Assembly: GCF_958979055.1 (NCBI RefSeq)
Contig: NC_084890.1
Span: 1,646,649 to 1,710,648, forward strand
Direction: 5' to 3'
From: Alnus glutinosa
Lineage: Eukaryota > Streptophyta > Magnoliopsida > Fagales > Betulaceae
Length of the DNA: 64,000 bases
The notes below the pieces were generated by a model. That model saw nothing but the letters and a program-made list of their open reading frames with translations. It made no database searches and was not told the DNA's origin. Positions 26,091 through 38,190 of this stretch are shown one piece after another. A program made the position numbers and the translations under genes. Positions within the stretch are counted from its first letter, which is position 1. Each line of letters starts with the position of its first letter.

Positions 26091-27797
26091 CTTTCAAAAC
26101 TAAAACTTTCTAAAGTTCCTAGATTTATTTATTTCCTTTTTTTTCTGGGTGATTCGTACAAAGATCTACTATTCAACTTCATTTCTCACCTGAACAGTCT
26201 TGTCTATGAGGTTCTTCCTTTGTTCTGCACTAGACACATGACAAACGACACCCAAAACTTCGATTCCTCGAGCTTTGAGTTTTTCAACTGCCTCATCTAC
26301 ATTTTTCTGTAACAATTTCACCACACAAAAAAAAATCAACATAATATATCTATAAAAAAACAACACGAGACTTATTGCCTTGTTGCTTATATAAGTCAAG
26401 AAAAGAAGAAAATCAAATTCTTTGTTTTTTTTTTTTTTCCTAACATTCCAGATTTCATTTTTCTTTTTCTATTGTCAGTTCTCTATGCATTAAACTGAGG
26501 CCAAAAGAAAATCCAACTTGAAAGGAATTCATACATACTCATTTGAATATTAATCAAATGATTAAATCCATAATTGTTTATGAGTTTAAGTTTTTGGGAT
26601 AAATGGAATTGTAATCTGGTATCAGAGCAAATGTATTGAGTTCGAACCTTATCCCCATCATTTACCTCTCATTTCAATTTAATATTTCAAATATTGGGCC
26701 TCACTTATTATTATTATTTTATGACGAGGAACCCCTCCAAGGCAGGCCACTTCGTGTACCCACCCCTGTCAGGTAAATCCCGAATATGTGTAAAGCGCCC
26801 CCTCCGCACAGATCGGATAATACTCCAGCTTCATTGGCAGGCTGGCCCCAAGAAATTGTTTGCATCAAAGGGGATTCGAACCTTAGACTTCATAGGACTA
26901 CCACAAAAACCAATACCCTTACCACTTGAGCTTCACTTGTTAAGGAAGAGTTTGAGCCACATGAGAGTAATAAAATATTAATTAAATAATTAAATTAATC
27001 ATTTTCTATCAACTTAAGCTTTTGAAATAAGTGTTGATTTAACAATACTTACGTTCACATATCGATTCTTAAAATATTAATTAAATGATTAAATCAATAA
27101 TTTTTTATTGACTTAAACTTTTGAAATATAAGTGATAAGCGGTGATTTGACAATAGCCAGGTTCACATATCGATCCCAAAGAATAAAATAAAAAATTGAA
27201 CATACCCCCAAATCCCACCTTACCGTTCCACTTCCACTACAACCTTTCAGGGGTCAAAAAGCATATCACCCAATTAATTAAAATAAAATAAAATTAAGTA
27301 CATATATTTCCTGAAGAAAATAAAGCACAAGCGTGGAATGTGGGGGACATTATATGTATAATTAAATGTTAAAACAAATTCTAATTCCTGACGAATTCAG
27401 CTCTAACTCTCCGTCCAAGTAAACCTGATACCAACATTAGAATTAGCTGAGATAAAAACTTCATTTTCTCAAAATCTAAACAACATAAATTTCAGGGTTC
27501 CATTTCCTGATCTCAGATTTCAAAGCAATCAAAGATAAAGTAGAAAAAGAAACCAACTTTGTCTAGAATTGAGAAACCCCAGATGAACTAGAGTGTAATT
27601 ACACCAAAATATGAACCAACAACCGAAAATTGAGAGGGAGCGAGTCACCCACAAACCTGTTTGCGAGAAGACACGACGACAGAGGCACCTTCCAGGCCGA
27701 GCCGCTCGGCTATGCCGAAGCCAATGCCCTGAGTCGAAGCCGTTACGATCGCCACCTTCCCTTCAAATCTCTTCCCAATTTTCGTCGTCTTCTCCAT
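24700..27797 (-). CDS. IBR1: Peroxisomal short-chain dehydrogenase, IBR1/SDRa type
   Basis: Classical SDR reductase. The Arabidopsis relative IBR1 (SDRa) works in peroxisomes on the chain-shortening of indole-3-butyric acid to auxin. Six exons: 27657-27797, 26190-26306, 25553-25687, 25158-25283, 24957-25058 and 24700-24849, all GT-AG and in frame, giving 256 residues (Arabidopsis about 254). Seen: the cofactor-binding TASTQGIG at 19-26, NAAAN at 97-101, catalytic Asn122 (INVKS), Ser148, Tyr161 and Lys165 (MYAVTK), and [18 protein letters not shown] near the end. The protein ends PSRL, and SRL is a type-1 peroxisome-targeting signal, which supports IBR1 rather than a cytosolic tropinone-reductase-like SDR. 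A MITE lies 194 bp upstream of the ATG. Confidence 0.92.
26543..27155 (+). mobile_element. TRIM upstream of SDR exon 2, carrying a SINE
   Basis: LTR starts recur at about 26543, 26970 and 27066 (ATATTAATTAAATGATTAAA-type). An exact initiator-Met primer-binding site TGGTATCAGAGC lies at 26617-26628, followed by GTTCGAACC and the internal stretch. It sits in SDR intron 1, on the strand opposite the gene. Three LTR-like units suggest a solo LTR or tandem LTR next to the element. A SINE interrupts the internal part. Confidence 0.65.
26710..26932 (-). mobile_element. tRNA-derived SINE inside a TRIM
   Basis: On the minus strand it opens with a box-A-like GCTCAAGTGGTAAGGG, then a box-B motif GGTTCGAATCCC about 45 bp on, a non-tRNA body and an A/T-rich (ATAATAATAA) 3' tail. 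It is flanked by TCACTTATT (26701-26709) and TCACTTGTT (26933-26941), one mismatch in nine. Deleting it restores the TRIM consensus seen at 48.69 kb (TCACTTATTAA..GAGTTTGAG). About 223 bp, within the normal SINE range. Confidence 0.8.
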
Positions 27798-27990
27798 TTT
27801 CCCGTCAAATCTGGTACCGAATTCTATCTCAGAACCAGAAATAAGATTAGTCGTCGGATCTTAGTATGCGTTTCTTGGGATTCGCAATCGATATGCTGCC
27901 GACTGCTGATTGAAGATATTTTGGATTGTTTCAATGGGACAGGATATTTCGTCGCCGGCTGTAGAGAACGGGAGAGAGAGTTAGAGTAGT

Positions 27991-28235
27991 GATTGGCAGG
28001 GGAAACGTCCCCTGCCCTCCCCTTTTAATTAAAAAACAAATTTTTTTTTTTATCAAAAAAATGACTTCTGATGTCATCATAAGTCAATTTTTGAATAAAA
28101 AAATTATTATTTTTTTATTCAAAAAGCCGGTTGGAAGACGGTAAGACGTCTCCTACCCTCACTTTTTGATAAAAAAAAATTGTTTTTTAATTAAAAGGGG
28201 AGGGCAGGGGACGGTAAAACGTCCCCCGCCAATCA
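27991..28235. mobile_element. MITE in the promoter of the SDR gene
   Basis: Inverted ends over 50 bp long: the left end TGATTGGCAGGGGAAACGTC and the right end read backwards TGATTGGCGGGGGACG, both continuing into CCTGCCCTCCCCTTTTAATT. The core holds a second short palindrome (TGACTTCTGATGTCATCATAAGTCA-like, 28060-28084). About 245 bp and non-coding. The target duplication is not clear. Confidence 0.7.
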
Positions 28236-28344
28236 CAATTCCCCATCATTCCCCGAGTTGAATAGTGGAAAAAAAAAATTTGACTTGGAAATTCCACATC
28301 AAGTGTAAAAAATTGGGAGTAAGAGTAGCATTTTTCATTGCACA

Positions 28345-29139
28345 GAAATTTCTTACGATAAGAAATTTTCTACGACCCACATATAAGAGAATTCCTAGTA
28401 GCATCACCAAAATGAGCTAATTTAATGAAAACACTAAAAAATCACTCAATTTTGATGAGTAGTATTCATTCACCAACTTTCTTACCAATTTTGTTTTTTC
28501 TTTCTCTCTCACATGATCACAACATTTTTTTTTCCTTCCTTTCTTCTCCTATTTGCTTATCCTATTTCCCATCTCTCACACACGATGATATCCTTTTTTC
28601 ATAGACATGAAAGTTTCTTTGTCCCCGATATAAACTTTGTGGTTCTTTCATTTATCTTTTCTTTCTTTCTTTCTTGAATTTGGTTTAGAAGCAAATGAAA
28701 ACTTCTATAAATTTCTTAGCAATGATCTAATCTCAAGATGAAGATGTATGGTAGCTTGTTGTATAAAAAGATTAAATAGATAAAAAAAATAAAGAAATCT
28801 GAAAAATATTATTTAAATGGAATAGTAATAGTAAATAGTAAAAATTGTGAGGTTGTTGAGGGAATTTTTAAAAAATGGCTTACCAGAATAGAGAAAAGTA
28901 GTTTTTAGCTATTTTGGTGAGTAAAATTTGGTGAGACTACTAGGAATGTTTTAAAAATGACAAGTGTCCTTTACACATGTGAGAAGCATATGTTTTTTTA
29001 TTAATGCTATTAAAAAAGCATGTAAAAAACACATGCTATTTAAATAACATGTGCTTCTCACATGCCAATGAACACATGTCAATTTTATATGTAGGTTGTA
29101 AGAAATTTCCTACAAAGCGGTTTGTAAGAAATTTCTATC
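28345..29139. mobile_element. Foldback MITE with a second MITE in its left arm
   Basis: The outer arms 28345-28386 and about 29088-29139 are inverse copies (GAAATTTCTTAC.., ..CACATAT), continued inward by CACATGTGAGAAGCATATG against its inverse near 29040-29060. The left arm is interrupted by 28391-28947, whose own ends are ATTCCTAGTAGCATCACC and, inverted, CATTCCTAGTAGTCTCACC. Non-coding. Confidence 0.6.
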
Positions 29140-29421
29140 ATTTTTCATTAGTTTTTGGTCCGTTTGAGGTTGCGACTTAAAAAAGTGCGATTTAAAATAA
29201 CGATATTAGAATATGCAATTTAAAACAGTAAGTTTTAAAATCGCAATTAAGCGTTTGACAAAATTACAGTTTAGCCTTTAAAATTGTAAATTAGCTTTTA
29301 AAAATCTGTGTTTTCAAAAAAGCACCCTTTTGCGATTTGAAAGCAGATTTTCTGCTTTTTCAAATTATAATTTTTAAAAACGCAGTTCTCAAACGATTTA
29401 GCTTAAAATCGTTGTTGTATT

Positions 29422-29561
29422 AGGATCCTCTCCAGTTCAGTTGAAATGGAGAGTATCCAGTTAGTTGTAGCACATAACATTTTTGTTAAAAAAAATGTAA
29501 AAAGACAAAAATATTCCTCCATTTATAACTAACCGGATAAAATAGAACTAGAGAGGATCCT
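29422..29561. mobile_element. Short MITE with AGGATCCTCTCCAGTTC ends
   Basis: The left end AGGATCCTCTCCAGTTC and the right end GAACTAGAGAGGATCCT are inverted repeats around a roughly 100-bp AT-rich core. A related pair of ends is found in the EHD intron at 35063. Confidence 0.5.
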
Positions 29562-29950
29562 TTCCGTTGTTAGAGCATTCGCATTTAGCTTAACAATTAA
29601 CAATTGTTTTTAGTTAAATTTTATATACATATACATATACAATTCTATTTTATTTTTTAAAATTTTTAATTTAGCATTATTTTTCCTGCAAAACATTCAC
29701 CCAATGGATGGTCACTTCTTTGGTCCTGACTATTTGGGAGAGATCCGTTCTTATAAACCTGAACACAATCTGAGATTCACATTAAAGATGCATTTCAACA
29801 TGTAAATCTCAAAAATACTAGACAAACAACAATACACATTAGAACCCGAAAAATAGAACATCTGATCTGCACCAGTTTACTACAAAGCATATAATAAAAA
29901 AGACAATTTCAACTCTTTTTCCTCACAGTACCAAACAAGTAGCAACATTT

Positions 29951-32900
29951 TTAGTCATAAGGATTTCTAAAATTCTTCAAGAGCTCTGGGATTTCATATC
30001 CAAGCATATCATCTACCGCTTGAATCATCTTCGGCTTCAATTTCTCAAATTTGTCGATGCTATAACCATTCAAGACCTCCCTGAAGTGCTCAACATTTGG
30101 AAAGTCACCTGCCGGAAGATGGAACTCCCTCTGGACCTATTTTGCAGAACGTACTAACAATCATAAACTTGCATGCACAACAGAGACAAATTAAGAGAGA
30201 GAGAGAGAGAGAGAGAGAGACCTTTCCAAATTCATCTTCTAGATTATCAATAAGTCGTTGTTGAGTCTTAGCTTTGCCCATCATGGCAGGCATCTCCTTC
30301 TTGAGATGACTAATTATATAGGCGTGGATCTTAGCAGCTCTAGCACGTTTCACAAATTCATTGATCTACAATGTGCACAATCAGACTAAGTTAACAAATG
30401 TGCATGACAAGTTGATTAAAGAACAGAAGGAATAGTATTAGCATACTCGACGGTCACAAGCCTTCTTTGGAATATCAATCAAATCTGCAAGGAGATCATC
30501 TTGTTCTTTCTCAAAAAGATCCCGCCCTATAGGGCCCTCCGTTCCCTCATCAACTGGCTTGTCATTGAATGAGCTGCAAAGCAAAAAAGAGGAGGTCAAC
30601 TTAGAGTAAAAGAAATTATTTGAAGCAGTTCTAAAAGTATGACAAGCACGTCAAGATGAACAAAGCTAACCTACCCAATATAAACACGCACAACCTCTGG
30701 AGTATTTAAAACTTTTCCGAGTGACCACATCAATGCCCCATAAACTCTCATCAGCTAAATCATATGACATCAACATATAAGCAAGTCAGATTGTATTTAT
30801 CGAATGATTCCAACTAAAAGGTAAACAGCAAATGAAAAATCAAAAAGCACACGTCTTACTTGTTGGGTATCAACTTGGTCAGCTTTATTTAGAACAACGC
30901 GTATTTTGTCATCGTTACCGCGTAGAGATGCAATGACACGTTTGAACTCATCACTGATATCAAGTTTATGGGGATCAAATAAAAGAAGAATAAGATCACA
31001 TTTTGCTGCAAACCATGATATAACACCAGTGAAATCATAACTCCTTTGTGTTCGTTGCTTTTCTCCAGATAGAACCCCAGGAGTGTCTACAAATGTAATT
31101 TGATCTAACAACTATAAGCACAAGGGGAAAAGATTAGCTTCTTTAAGTGATGAGGATAATATTTATAATAAATATATTTTGGATAAATTTTAATTAAATA
31201 ACAATCATCATACAAAAATAGTTGTCAATTTATTACTCACAGGATGAGGCATTTGAGAACACTCAAATTTTGATAAGAATGCTCCTCCAAAAGTTGTCAA
31301 CCCACCAAATGGCATCTCTGCATTAACAGCTATAGTGTTCCCAGGAATACTCCTCTCATCAGGTCCAGACTAAATCCAAGAAGATAATAAGGTATTCACT
31401 ATTACCATCAACATAATAAAATAAAAAACACTTGTAGAAAAGAAGAAGAAGAAAGTTTCTTGACCTGAAAAATCTACACACATAAGGCTAAACTCATTTG
31501 TTAGACACAATCTCTTGTGACAATATGGGCAGAAAAATAAATCACAATTCTACGGTATGCAAGAAAAAAAATACTTGGAAATATATACATGTTACTTGTA
31601 ATGTATTTAGATCTGCATTCAATGTCTCACCCAGGAAAAAGAAAAAAAAGAGGAAAGGAGACATTCTTTGTCCATGTTGACTTAGTAGTGATAAATCTTT
31701 TTTTGATAAGTAACTTAGAAGTGATAAATCAAAAACAGTGAAATATTGGTGAAATTAGTAGGGATTGAATTTACATCCAAAATAAGTCTACAAAATATAC
31801 ATGTAGATAACAACTACAGAAAGCAAAAATACTCAAACACACACATTACAGAAAACAGCAATGGTAGTTCCTATCATGAAACAAAAAAAAACATTTCTAC
31901 AGTTCATATAAACTTAACATGGGATGATGAGGATGACTTATTATACCATAACAACAACAAATCTGTCAGTGGTAGGCTCTGGTCCAATGTGAGCTCCTGT
32001 TCAAAGAGAAGAGTATAGTAAATCCGAGACATTTATCATCGATCAAGTCATATTAACAAACTAAAAGCGACAAACAGCAACAAATGAACTTAACTAACCT
32101 GGGTAGTTGCATCTTAGCAAATGTTTTATAAATGTTGTCTTTCCTGTTGAATATTGACCCAAAAGCATGACCATGGGCTTAGCATCAAAATCACTGTGAG
32201 TCTGAAAAAGAACAAATAAAAAATCAATCCTCAAAGTTACAAAAGCTTTCAAACCTAGAGTTGAAAACAAGCTAGAAAGAGAAGTATATCTCCATTTCCC
32301 AAACCACAATCTCTAGTTTAAATAGCAATAAACCAAAATATGATATCTAGTGTTGTATAAACTATAGATGTGTCAAGTCTACTCACCATCAAGGGAGAAA
32401 CAAAATCATTAAAACGATATGTTACTTCCAGTGGCTTTAGCTTTTCAATGTACAATCTGTTCAAGCCATCAATGATTGATGTAACTGCATTGGGAGGAAG
32501 CTGAGTTGAGGGATGAAACACATTAGGAAATAAACCCGAAAAAGCTATCCTCATAACAACAAGTCTACCTTGTAAACTACAAGAATATAATGCCAAAAAA
32601 AGTTAAATATAAAGAAATATTAATCTTCTGAGAGAAAAAAGAAAAAGAAAAAGAAAAAAAGAAAAAGAAAAAAGAAAGATAAAATAATGAAGAAAAAAAC
32701 TCAACCATAAGAAGAATGGATCATTGACTTCCTAAGAATTATTTGGCTTGTAGATAATAACAAATGGAGTTGACATTAAGTGGTAAACTCATCTATACTA
32801 AAGGGTAAATATTTCATACTAAGCTCATGTTTGCATCAGAAAACAATCATCCTCGCCAATGCGACAAGTGACAAAATGCTCTAGAATCTGTTTGATCAAT

Positions 32901-33200
32901 TCCTGTTCAGATTTTGTCTACGCACTACAAGCAAGTTGCCAAATAGCCTTGCAAATATCTTGATTAGTTCATACTTTGATGGAGATGAAGTCAAAAGAAA
33001 AAGAAAACCATCCAATCATATGGAACAGAGGGAAAGTAAACGCATTCGGTTAATCAATTCATAATAAATTACTAATAACGAAAGAAAAACCCTAAAAAAT
33101 GTAAAAGGGAGCATATCTATTCTCAAGCAACTGTTTACCAGAAATCTCAAACTCTTTACCAGAAAAAATCTGTCAGTCGCTCATGGGACCAATAGGTATA

Positions 33201-33267
<67 letters not shown>

Positions 33268-33676
33268 TAGAGTTAAAAAAGTAAGAAAAAAATCTTCACA
33301 GACCTTTTGAACACAAAGGTCATTGAATAAGAAATTAAGCTCAATTTCTATGAAGAATATACCAATTTTTGACAGATACAGATTTTAAAAGAATCATAAA
33401 AGATAACGCAAAAAAAGACATGAAACATTTCAATTAAGATACCCAAAAAAAAGTCTCTCAATGACAAGTGGAAAAATGAAGATCTCACCTTCTTTGCTGA
33501 TTTTGAACCAAACCATTGAGTTGATGGTGGTTGGGGCTGAACGAAACCTATAACACCAGTAAAACTAACATAATAAAAGACTGGTTAAACAATGTTACTC
33601 ATAACATTGACAAATTAGAAAATTTACAAACCATTTACTTCAAGGTGGCCATTTATCGTCAAAGCCTTGGTTTTCT

Positions 33677-33713
<37 letters not shown>

Positions 33714-36015
33714 AATCAATGGATTAATGATTTCAACCATTAAAGTACCAAGGAGGACAACTGGACAAGGAAGACTCTTACAGCTACTAAATCATCCAAA
33801 CCTTCCAGCAATGGAGGTTTGATATTCTCGATGTCAGCTGTAATAAAAGAAAGGAAATGCATCAACCTAACTTGAACAAATAAAATACAAGAAAAGCAAT
33901 GTTTTTATAGCATATGAAGCATAATATTCAAACTAGTCTTGAGGAACGGCTCATAAGGAACAACCCAAGGATCAAGCTTGGAGTTTCAATTCTTGATGCT
34001 AATGCAGCAATACTTGAATGGGATATGACATGCATATTCTTAAAGCTACATTTAAATGATACCAAAGAGGGTTGTTTTCTAAACTCCTTACAATGTTTGT
34101 TACATATATAAATGTTTAGTCTACATAGGGTTGTGATGCGCAACAAGGATGCCCATTAATTGATGGAGATGGGGATTACAAGTCCCGGATGCTACACTTT
34201 CTTTCACAATTCGATGTAATCAATTCTTGAAGTTTTAAGGACAGCTATATATCCCAGCTCATGTTAAAAGGAAGGTTTAATGCACATTGTTTAGCTTGAA
34301 TCTAGGCCCCGTTTGAAATCCCCATTCCAAAACTAAACTTTATCTCATCTTTTAAAATCAAAATTAACTTTAATCATTTACAAGGACAGTGATGCTTACA
34401 ATCATGCTTAGAAGTACCACTAAAGGTCCTGTACCTTGGCACCTAGCTTGCATATATAATTTTAATTTGAGCTATATGAGAATGTGAGGTTTATGATGCT
34501 GGACCCATCAGGTCCATATGCATGAATTCTTCAATTACTAATGTCAATGCGAGGAGTATCTAATCTCACAAAATTTATTATGAATTTGTTAAACTCATGA
34601 GTAAAAGCTCCAGTGCATATGCGTGCAAGCATGAGCAAGCTCATTGCTACACGTATGAGAAAGAGCAAAGCTAGTGAAACATATTCTTCTACTTGCCTGC
34701 AGTTTTAATGGTATCTGGGGTTAATTCGTGTCCTGCTTGTGCCAGGGAAACCAGCTGTACATTACAACAATTAGACAAAAGGCAAAAGGTTTTATTATAA
34801 AATCCCAGAAACAATAGTTCAATATACAACCTGCATCGCAGTGATGAAATCAGTAAAGCCCAAAAACCCTTGTCGCTTTGAATCTGCAATTGCCCACACC
34901 TTTGGAAACAAATAAGAAATAAATATGTAAGTTTTGAACAATCATTTCACTTATATTTGTTAAACTCAAGATAAAAACCATAAAACCCTTTGAAAAGGAT
35001 AAGGTTAGTCAAAATACTTGAATATTATAGAAAATTTGCATAAATTGATCATGATAGGAGTAGGATTAAGATCCTCGGTAGAGTTATTAAACTCCAAACA
35101 AAAATTTTGACTAGATAATTTAAATTTTGGCAACTCGGATCCTCTAGAGTGCGAAGGTAGTAAAATCTAAATTATTTACTTAAAAATAATGATTCAAATT
35201 TTAAAAACTCCAACATAAATTTACCCAAAATATCCTAGAGGATCTTCATCCATAGAAGTAACATAACAAATCAAAAAATGGAAGGCCAAATACAAGCAGA
35301 ATAGGTTTCTATAATACTATATCTAAGAGGACCAAATCAATTAAGGAAAAAAAATCATCTTTTATTATTTATCCTTCTTCAATTCAAAACTCAAAAGGTG
35401 CAAGCAACGGCAAGCTAAAGCACGTAGTAGTATCGATCTATGGAAACCCTTTCTTCATCCTAGGAAGCCTCACTAATAACAATAAATTTACTGAAATGCT
35501 AGGAGAAACAAAATCTACTTGAAAATATCACAAAAAAATGTCAACAAGAAAATTTCTGATAATACAACACACTATCATTGCTCAAGTGACACACCACACA
35601 TAATCTAACTAAACTCCACAGGTGGTAAATCTTATCCAACTTTCTACATGTCAGTAAAAATACCTAAAATACGAGTCAAATCAAATCTACAAACCTAGAT
35701 ATGGATAAATTGCTGCCAAAGAAAAAGTTAAACAGTGAAAAATTGGACTATTGGAGACCTGCTTGAGTTCTGACCGAGATAACTTCGACATGGAGAAGAA
35801 CTTAGTGGCGTCATTTCCAGTAATCCGACCATCTCCATCTAAAGGAAAGAATATTAGCAAATGATTTTCGTGATTTGATTCAACGAAATGAGGTTGATAA
35901 TGATTAAGGAAGAGTGAAAAGAAAAGGTACCTGAATCAGCAAAGTTGAACCATTCCTGGTAGATCTTCTGGTGGTCTTTGGAGCACGAAGCGATCGGACC
36001 CGATCCTATCTCCAT
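29951..36015 (-). CDS. EHD1: EH-domain (EHD1/EHD2-type) dynamin-like ATPase
   Basis: Membrane-remodelling ATPase of endocytosis and recycling; plant EHDs carry the EH/EF-hand part at the N-terminus. Sixteen exons: 35931-36015, 35759-35838, 34831-34899, 34697-34754, 33782-33837, 33639-33674, 33489-33536, 32387-32500, 32099-32201, 31947-31996, 31241-31369, 30860-31111, 30675-30754, 30447-30573, 30222-30365 and 29951-30136. They sum to 1617 nt, 538 residues (Arabidopsis EHD1 about 545). Seen: EF-hand loop DSDGDGRI (27-34), a second EF-like part (61-73), P-loop GQYSTGKT (197-204), DTPG (285-288), NKAD (351-354), KRARAAKIHAY, and the C-terminus FRNPYD. Intron 4 has a GC donor (AG|GCAAGT); all others are GT. 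The small exons 6 and 7 lie in the variable linker and are the least certain. I cannot separate EHD1 from EHD2. Confidence 0.9.
30190..30220. repeat. (GA)n microsatellite touching an EHD splice donor
   Basis: On the gene strand exon 15 ends AAG and the intron runs straight into GTCTCTCTCTCT, so the donor GT is the first unit of the repeat. Confidence 0.85.
33200..33264. repeat. Compound (TA)n(GA)n microsatellite in EHD intron 7
   Basis: About 29 bases of alternating T/A followed directly by about 34 bases of alternating G/A. A second (GA)n run at about 33680-33710 forms the polypyrimidine tract of the acceptor before EHD exon 6. Confidence 0.85.
35063..35251. mobile_element. MITE in EHD intron 2
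   Basis: The left end GGATTAAGATCCTC pairs with the right end GAGGATCTTCATCC. A second internal pair (GGATCCTCTAGAG near 35147) suggests a partly duplicated terminus. Non-coding, within the intron between exons 2 and 3. Confidence 0.45.
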
Positions 36016-36087
36016 TCACGAGAACCAAGAGAAGCGAAAAGCCACTCACTTGGAAGATTGAAATTTTGAAATTAGAGAACTGGTTTT

Positions 36088-37067
36088 AGAGCATCCCTAA
36101 CAAACTCTCCAAATTTTACCCAAATTTTAGCTAAAAATTCTACTTTTTTATTTTTTATTTTTATTTTAACTATTGCTTTTAAGAAACTTCCTACATCAAA
36201 CTTTCTAAATATTTCTCTATTTTAACTAAATATTATTTTTTATTGGTTTTAAGCAAACAATTCTAACAACTTTAACTGTCATGAAAAGTTGCACCAAATG
36301 GCTTTGCTAAAACTTTGCAGATGTTTGAAAAATGAACAAACTCTAGTGAATTCAATTAAATCCTATGAACAAACGCTGCAGATAACCTTGAATCCTATTA
36401 AATTCCGAATGTATTCGTCTTTTTGTGAGTAGGACTTGATGCTTATCTACCTAAAAAAAGAAGAAAAAACAAAAAAAAGTCGAGTATTCTACTAAATACA
36501 GATAACATTTAATGCAGAACATGTTCATCCTCCATCAAGAAGCAAGCAAACGTGTTCTACATTAAATGTTTGACAGTAAAATCCATTGCAGATCAGAAGT
36601 TCAACAGCAAAATAATGACAAACCCAGATCACCAAAATCCTCAAAAGCATTAAGAAACCAAAACCATGACAAACCCATATCACTAAAACCCCCAAAATCC
36701 AGTGTAGATCAGAAGTTCAACAGCAAAATAATGACAAACCCAGATCAACAAAATCCCAAAAACAATTAACAAACCAAAATCATGACAAACCCATATCAAC
36801 AAAATCCCCAAAATCACTTCAAAGGCATTTCAGAATTGAAACAAAATCCCAAAAATACTCAGATTAGAAGCAAAACCTGAGAATAGAAGCAGTTTACAAG
36901 ACGCAAAATCAACACAAATCAAGTCTGTGGCGGAAGGCTCTGGAAGATCAAGTCCGTGAGATTTGAGGAGAGAGAGAGACAGAGAGAGAAAGGCATGAGA
37001 GGGGCTTCAGCAGCTTCAACACAAATCAACCAAAACTAAAAACAACACAGAACATGGCCTCTTCAGG
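36088..37067. other. Segment absent from the paralogous copy; probable insertion upstream of EHD
   Basis: The duplicate at 41.9 kb runs from GGTTTT directly into ATCAGTTTTTATAAC. Here the same bases are separated by about 980 bp starting AGAGCATCCCTAAC, a terminus style common in plant MITEs. It contains an imperfect 116-bp tandem repeat (about 36591-36706 and 36707-36820) and a GA-rich stretch (36968-36992). No inverted end or target duplication is clear, so a deletion in the copy remains possible. Confidence 0.55.
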
Positions 37068-37917
37068 AGCTTATCGGTTTTTATAACAGTTTTGGCGCTT
37101 GGGGGAATTCATTTGGATGTTGTTTTGAACCGGCGTCGTTTTGAGGTTGCTGTGGAGGGACGTCATCGTTTTAAGAGCTGATTGCGATTGAGCTTGGCTC
37201 CTGTGCGGGGTCAAATCAGATTGCTTTGTATTTCACTTTTGGAACGAGATAATCATGGCCGTAGAGAGACTGTGACTTGGGGTGGACCCCTTTGCAGTGG
37301 TTATTTTCCTGTCGGTTTATTTTTGAACTTTTAAATTTAAGCGCCATAATCACAGATTCACACTGTCCTTATCCAACAACAACAATAATAATAATAATAT
37401 ATATATATTTTACAATTTAATCCCTTAAATTGCCAACCATTTAACTAGTAAATTTACGAATTATTAACGTTTGAACTCAAGGCCCTCAAACTACCAAAAA
37501 ATTTAAAAAATATCCATATTTTTTAAATATGTCTATAATACTCCTGTCACGTATCATTTTTCAATTAAAAATTAAAAATTAAAAAACTAAAATTTTATTT
37601 TTTTATTTTTTATTTTTTTAAAATTGATGTTTAGGGTGCCACCCCCCATGGGGAGGGGGTGGCCTGAAAGCCATCACTAGGGGCCGAGGTGGCGTGCGGC
37701 CACCCCCAGGGGCCGTTGGGTGGTCCGAAAGCAACTCCCAAGGGTCGGGGGTAGCCGCACGGCCACCTACAATGGCCCCCAACCCCTGAGGGTGGCCGCG
37801 CAGCCTCCTCTTGGCAAGCCACCCCTCTCCCAAACACAACTTTTTTTAAAAAAATAATGATAATAATAAATAAATAAATTTTGTTTTTTTTTTATTATTA
37901 TTTTATAACTTTTTTTA

Positions 37918-38144
37918 GGGTAAGTATCTAATAAACCTCTTAGTCGAACCGCCATTTGAATTCGATATCTCACTTTTTAAAAGTAAGTATTCGGTGCTTA
38001 ACTTTTTCGCGAATTTGAAATTGGTCCAGCTTCCGTCATTTTTCTATCTATTTTTCTAACCACCATTAATGTCACGTCAGCATTTTCGCCACATCATCTT
38101 AAAATAATATTATTTTATTTAATTATTAATTTAAAAACTTAAAA

Positions 38145-38190
<46 letters not shown>

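Noticed and set aside
26866-26932. A possible tRNA gene (box A and box B present)
   Set aside because: No cloverleaf can be drawn, and the motif pair sits at the head of an element with an A/T tail and target duplication, so it is a SINE.
37618-37839. A 73-codon GC-rich frame
   Set aside because: Low-complexity translation of the GGTGGCC block of a transposon, open in several frames at once.
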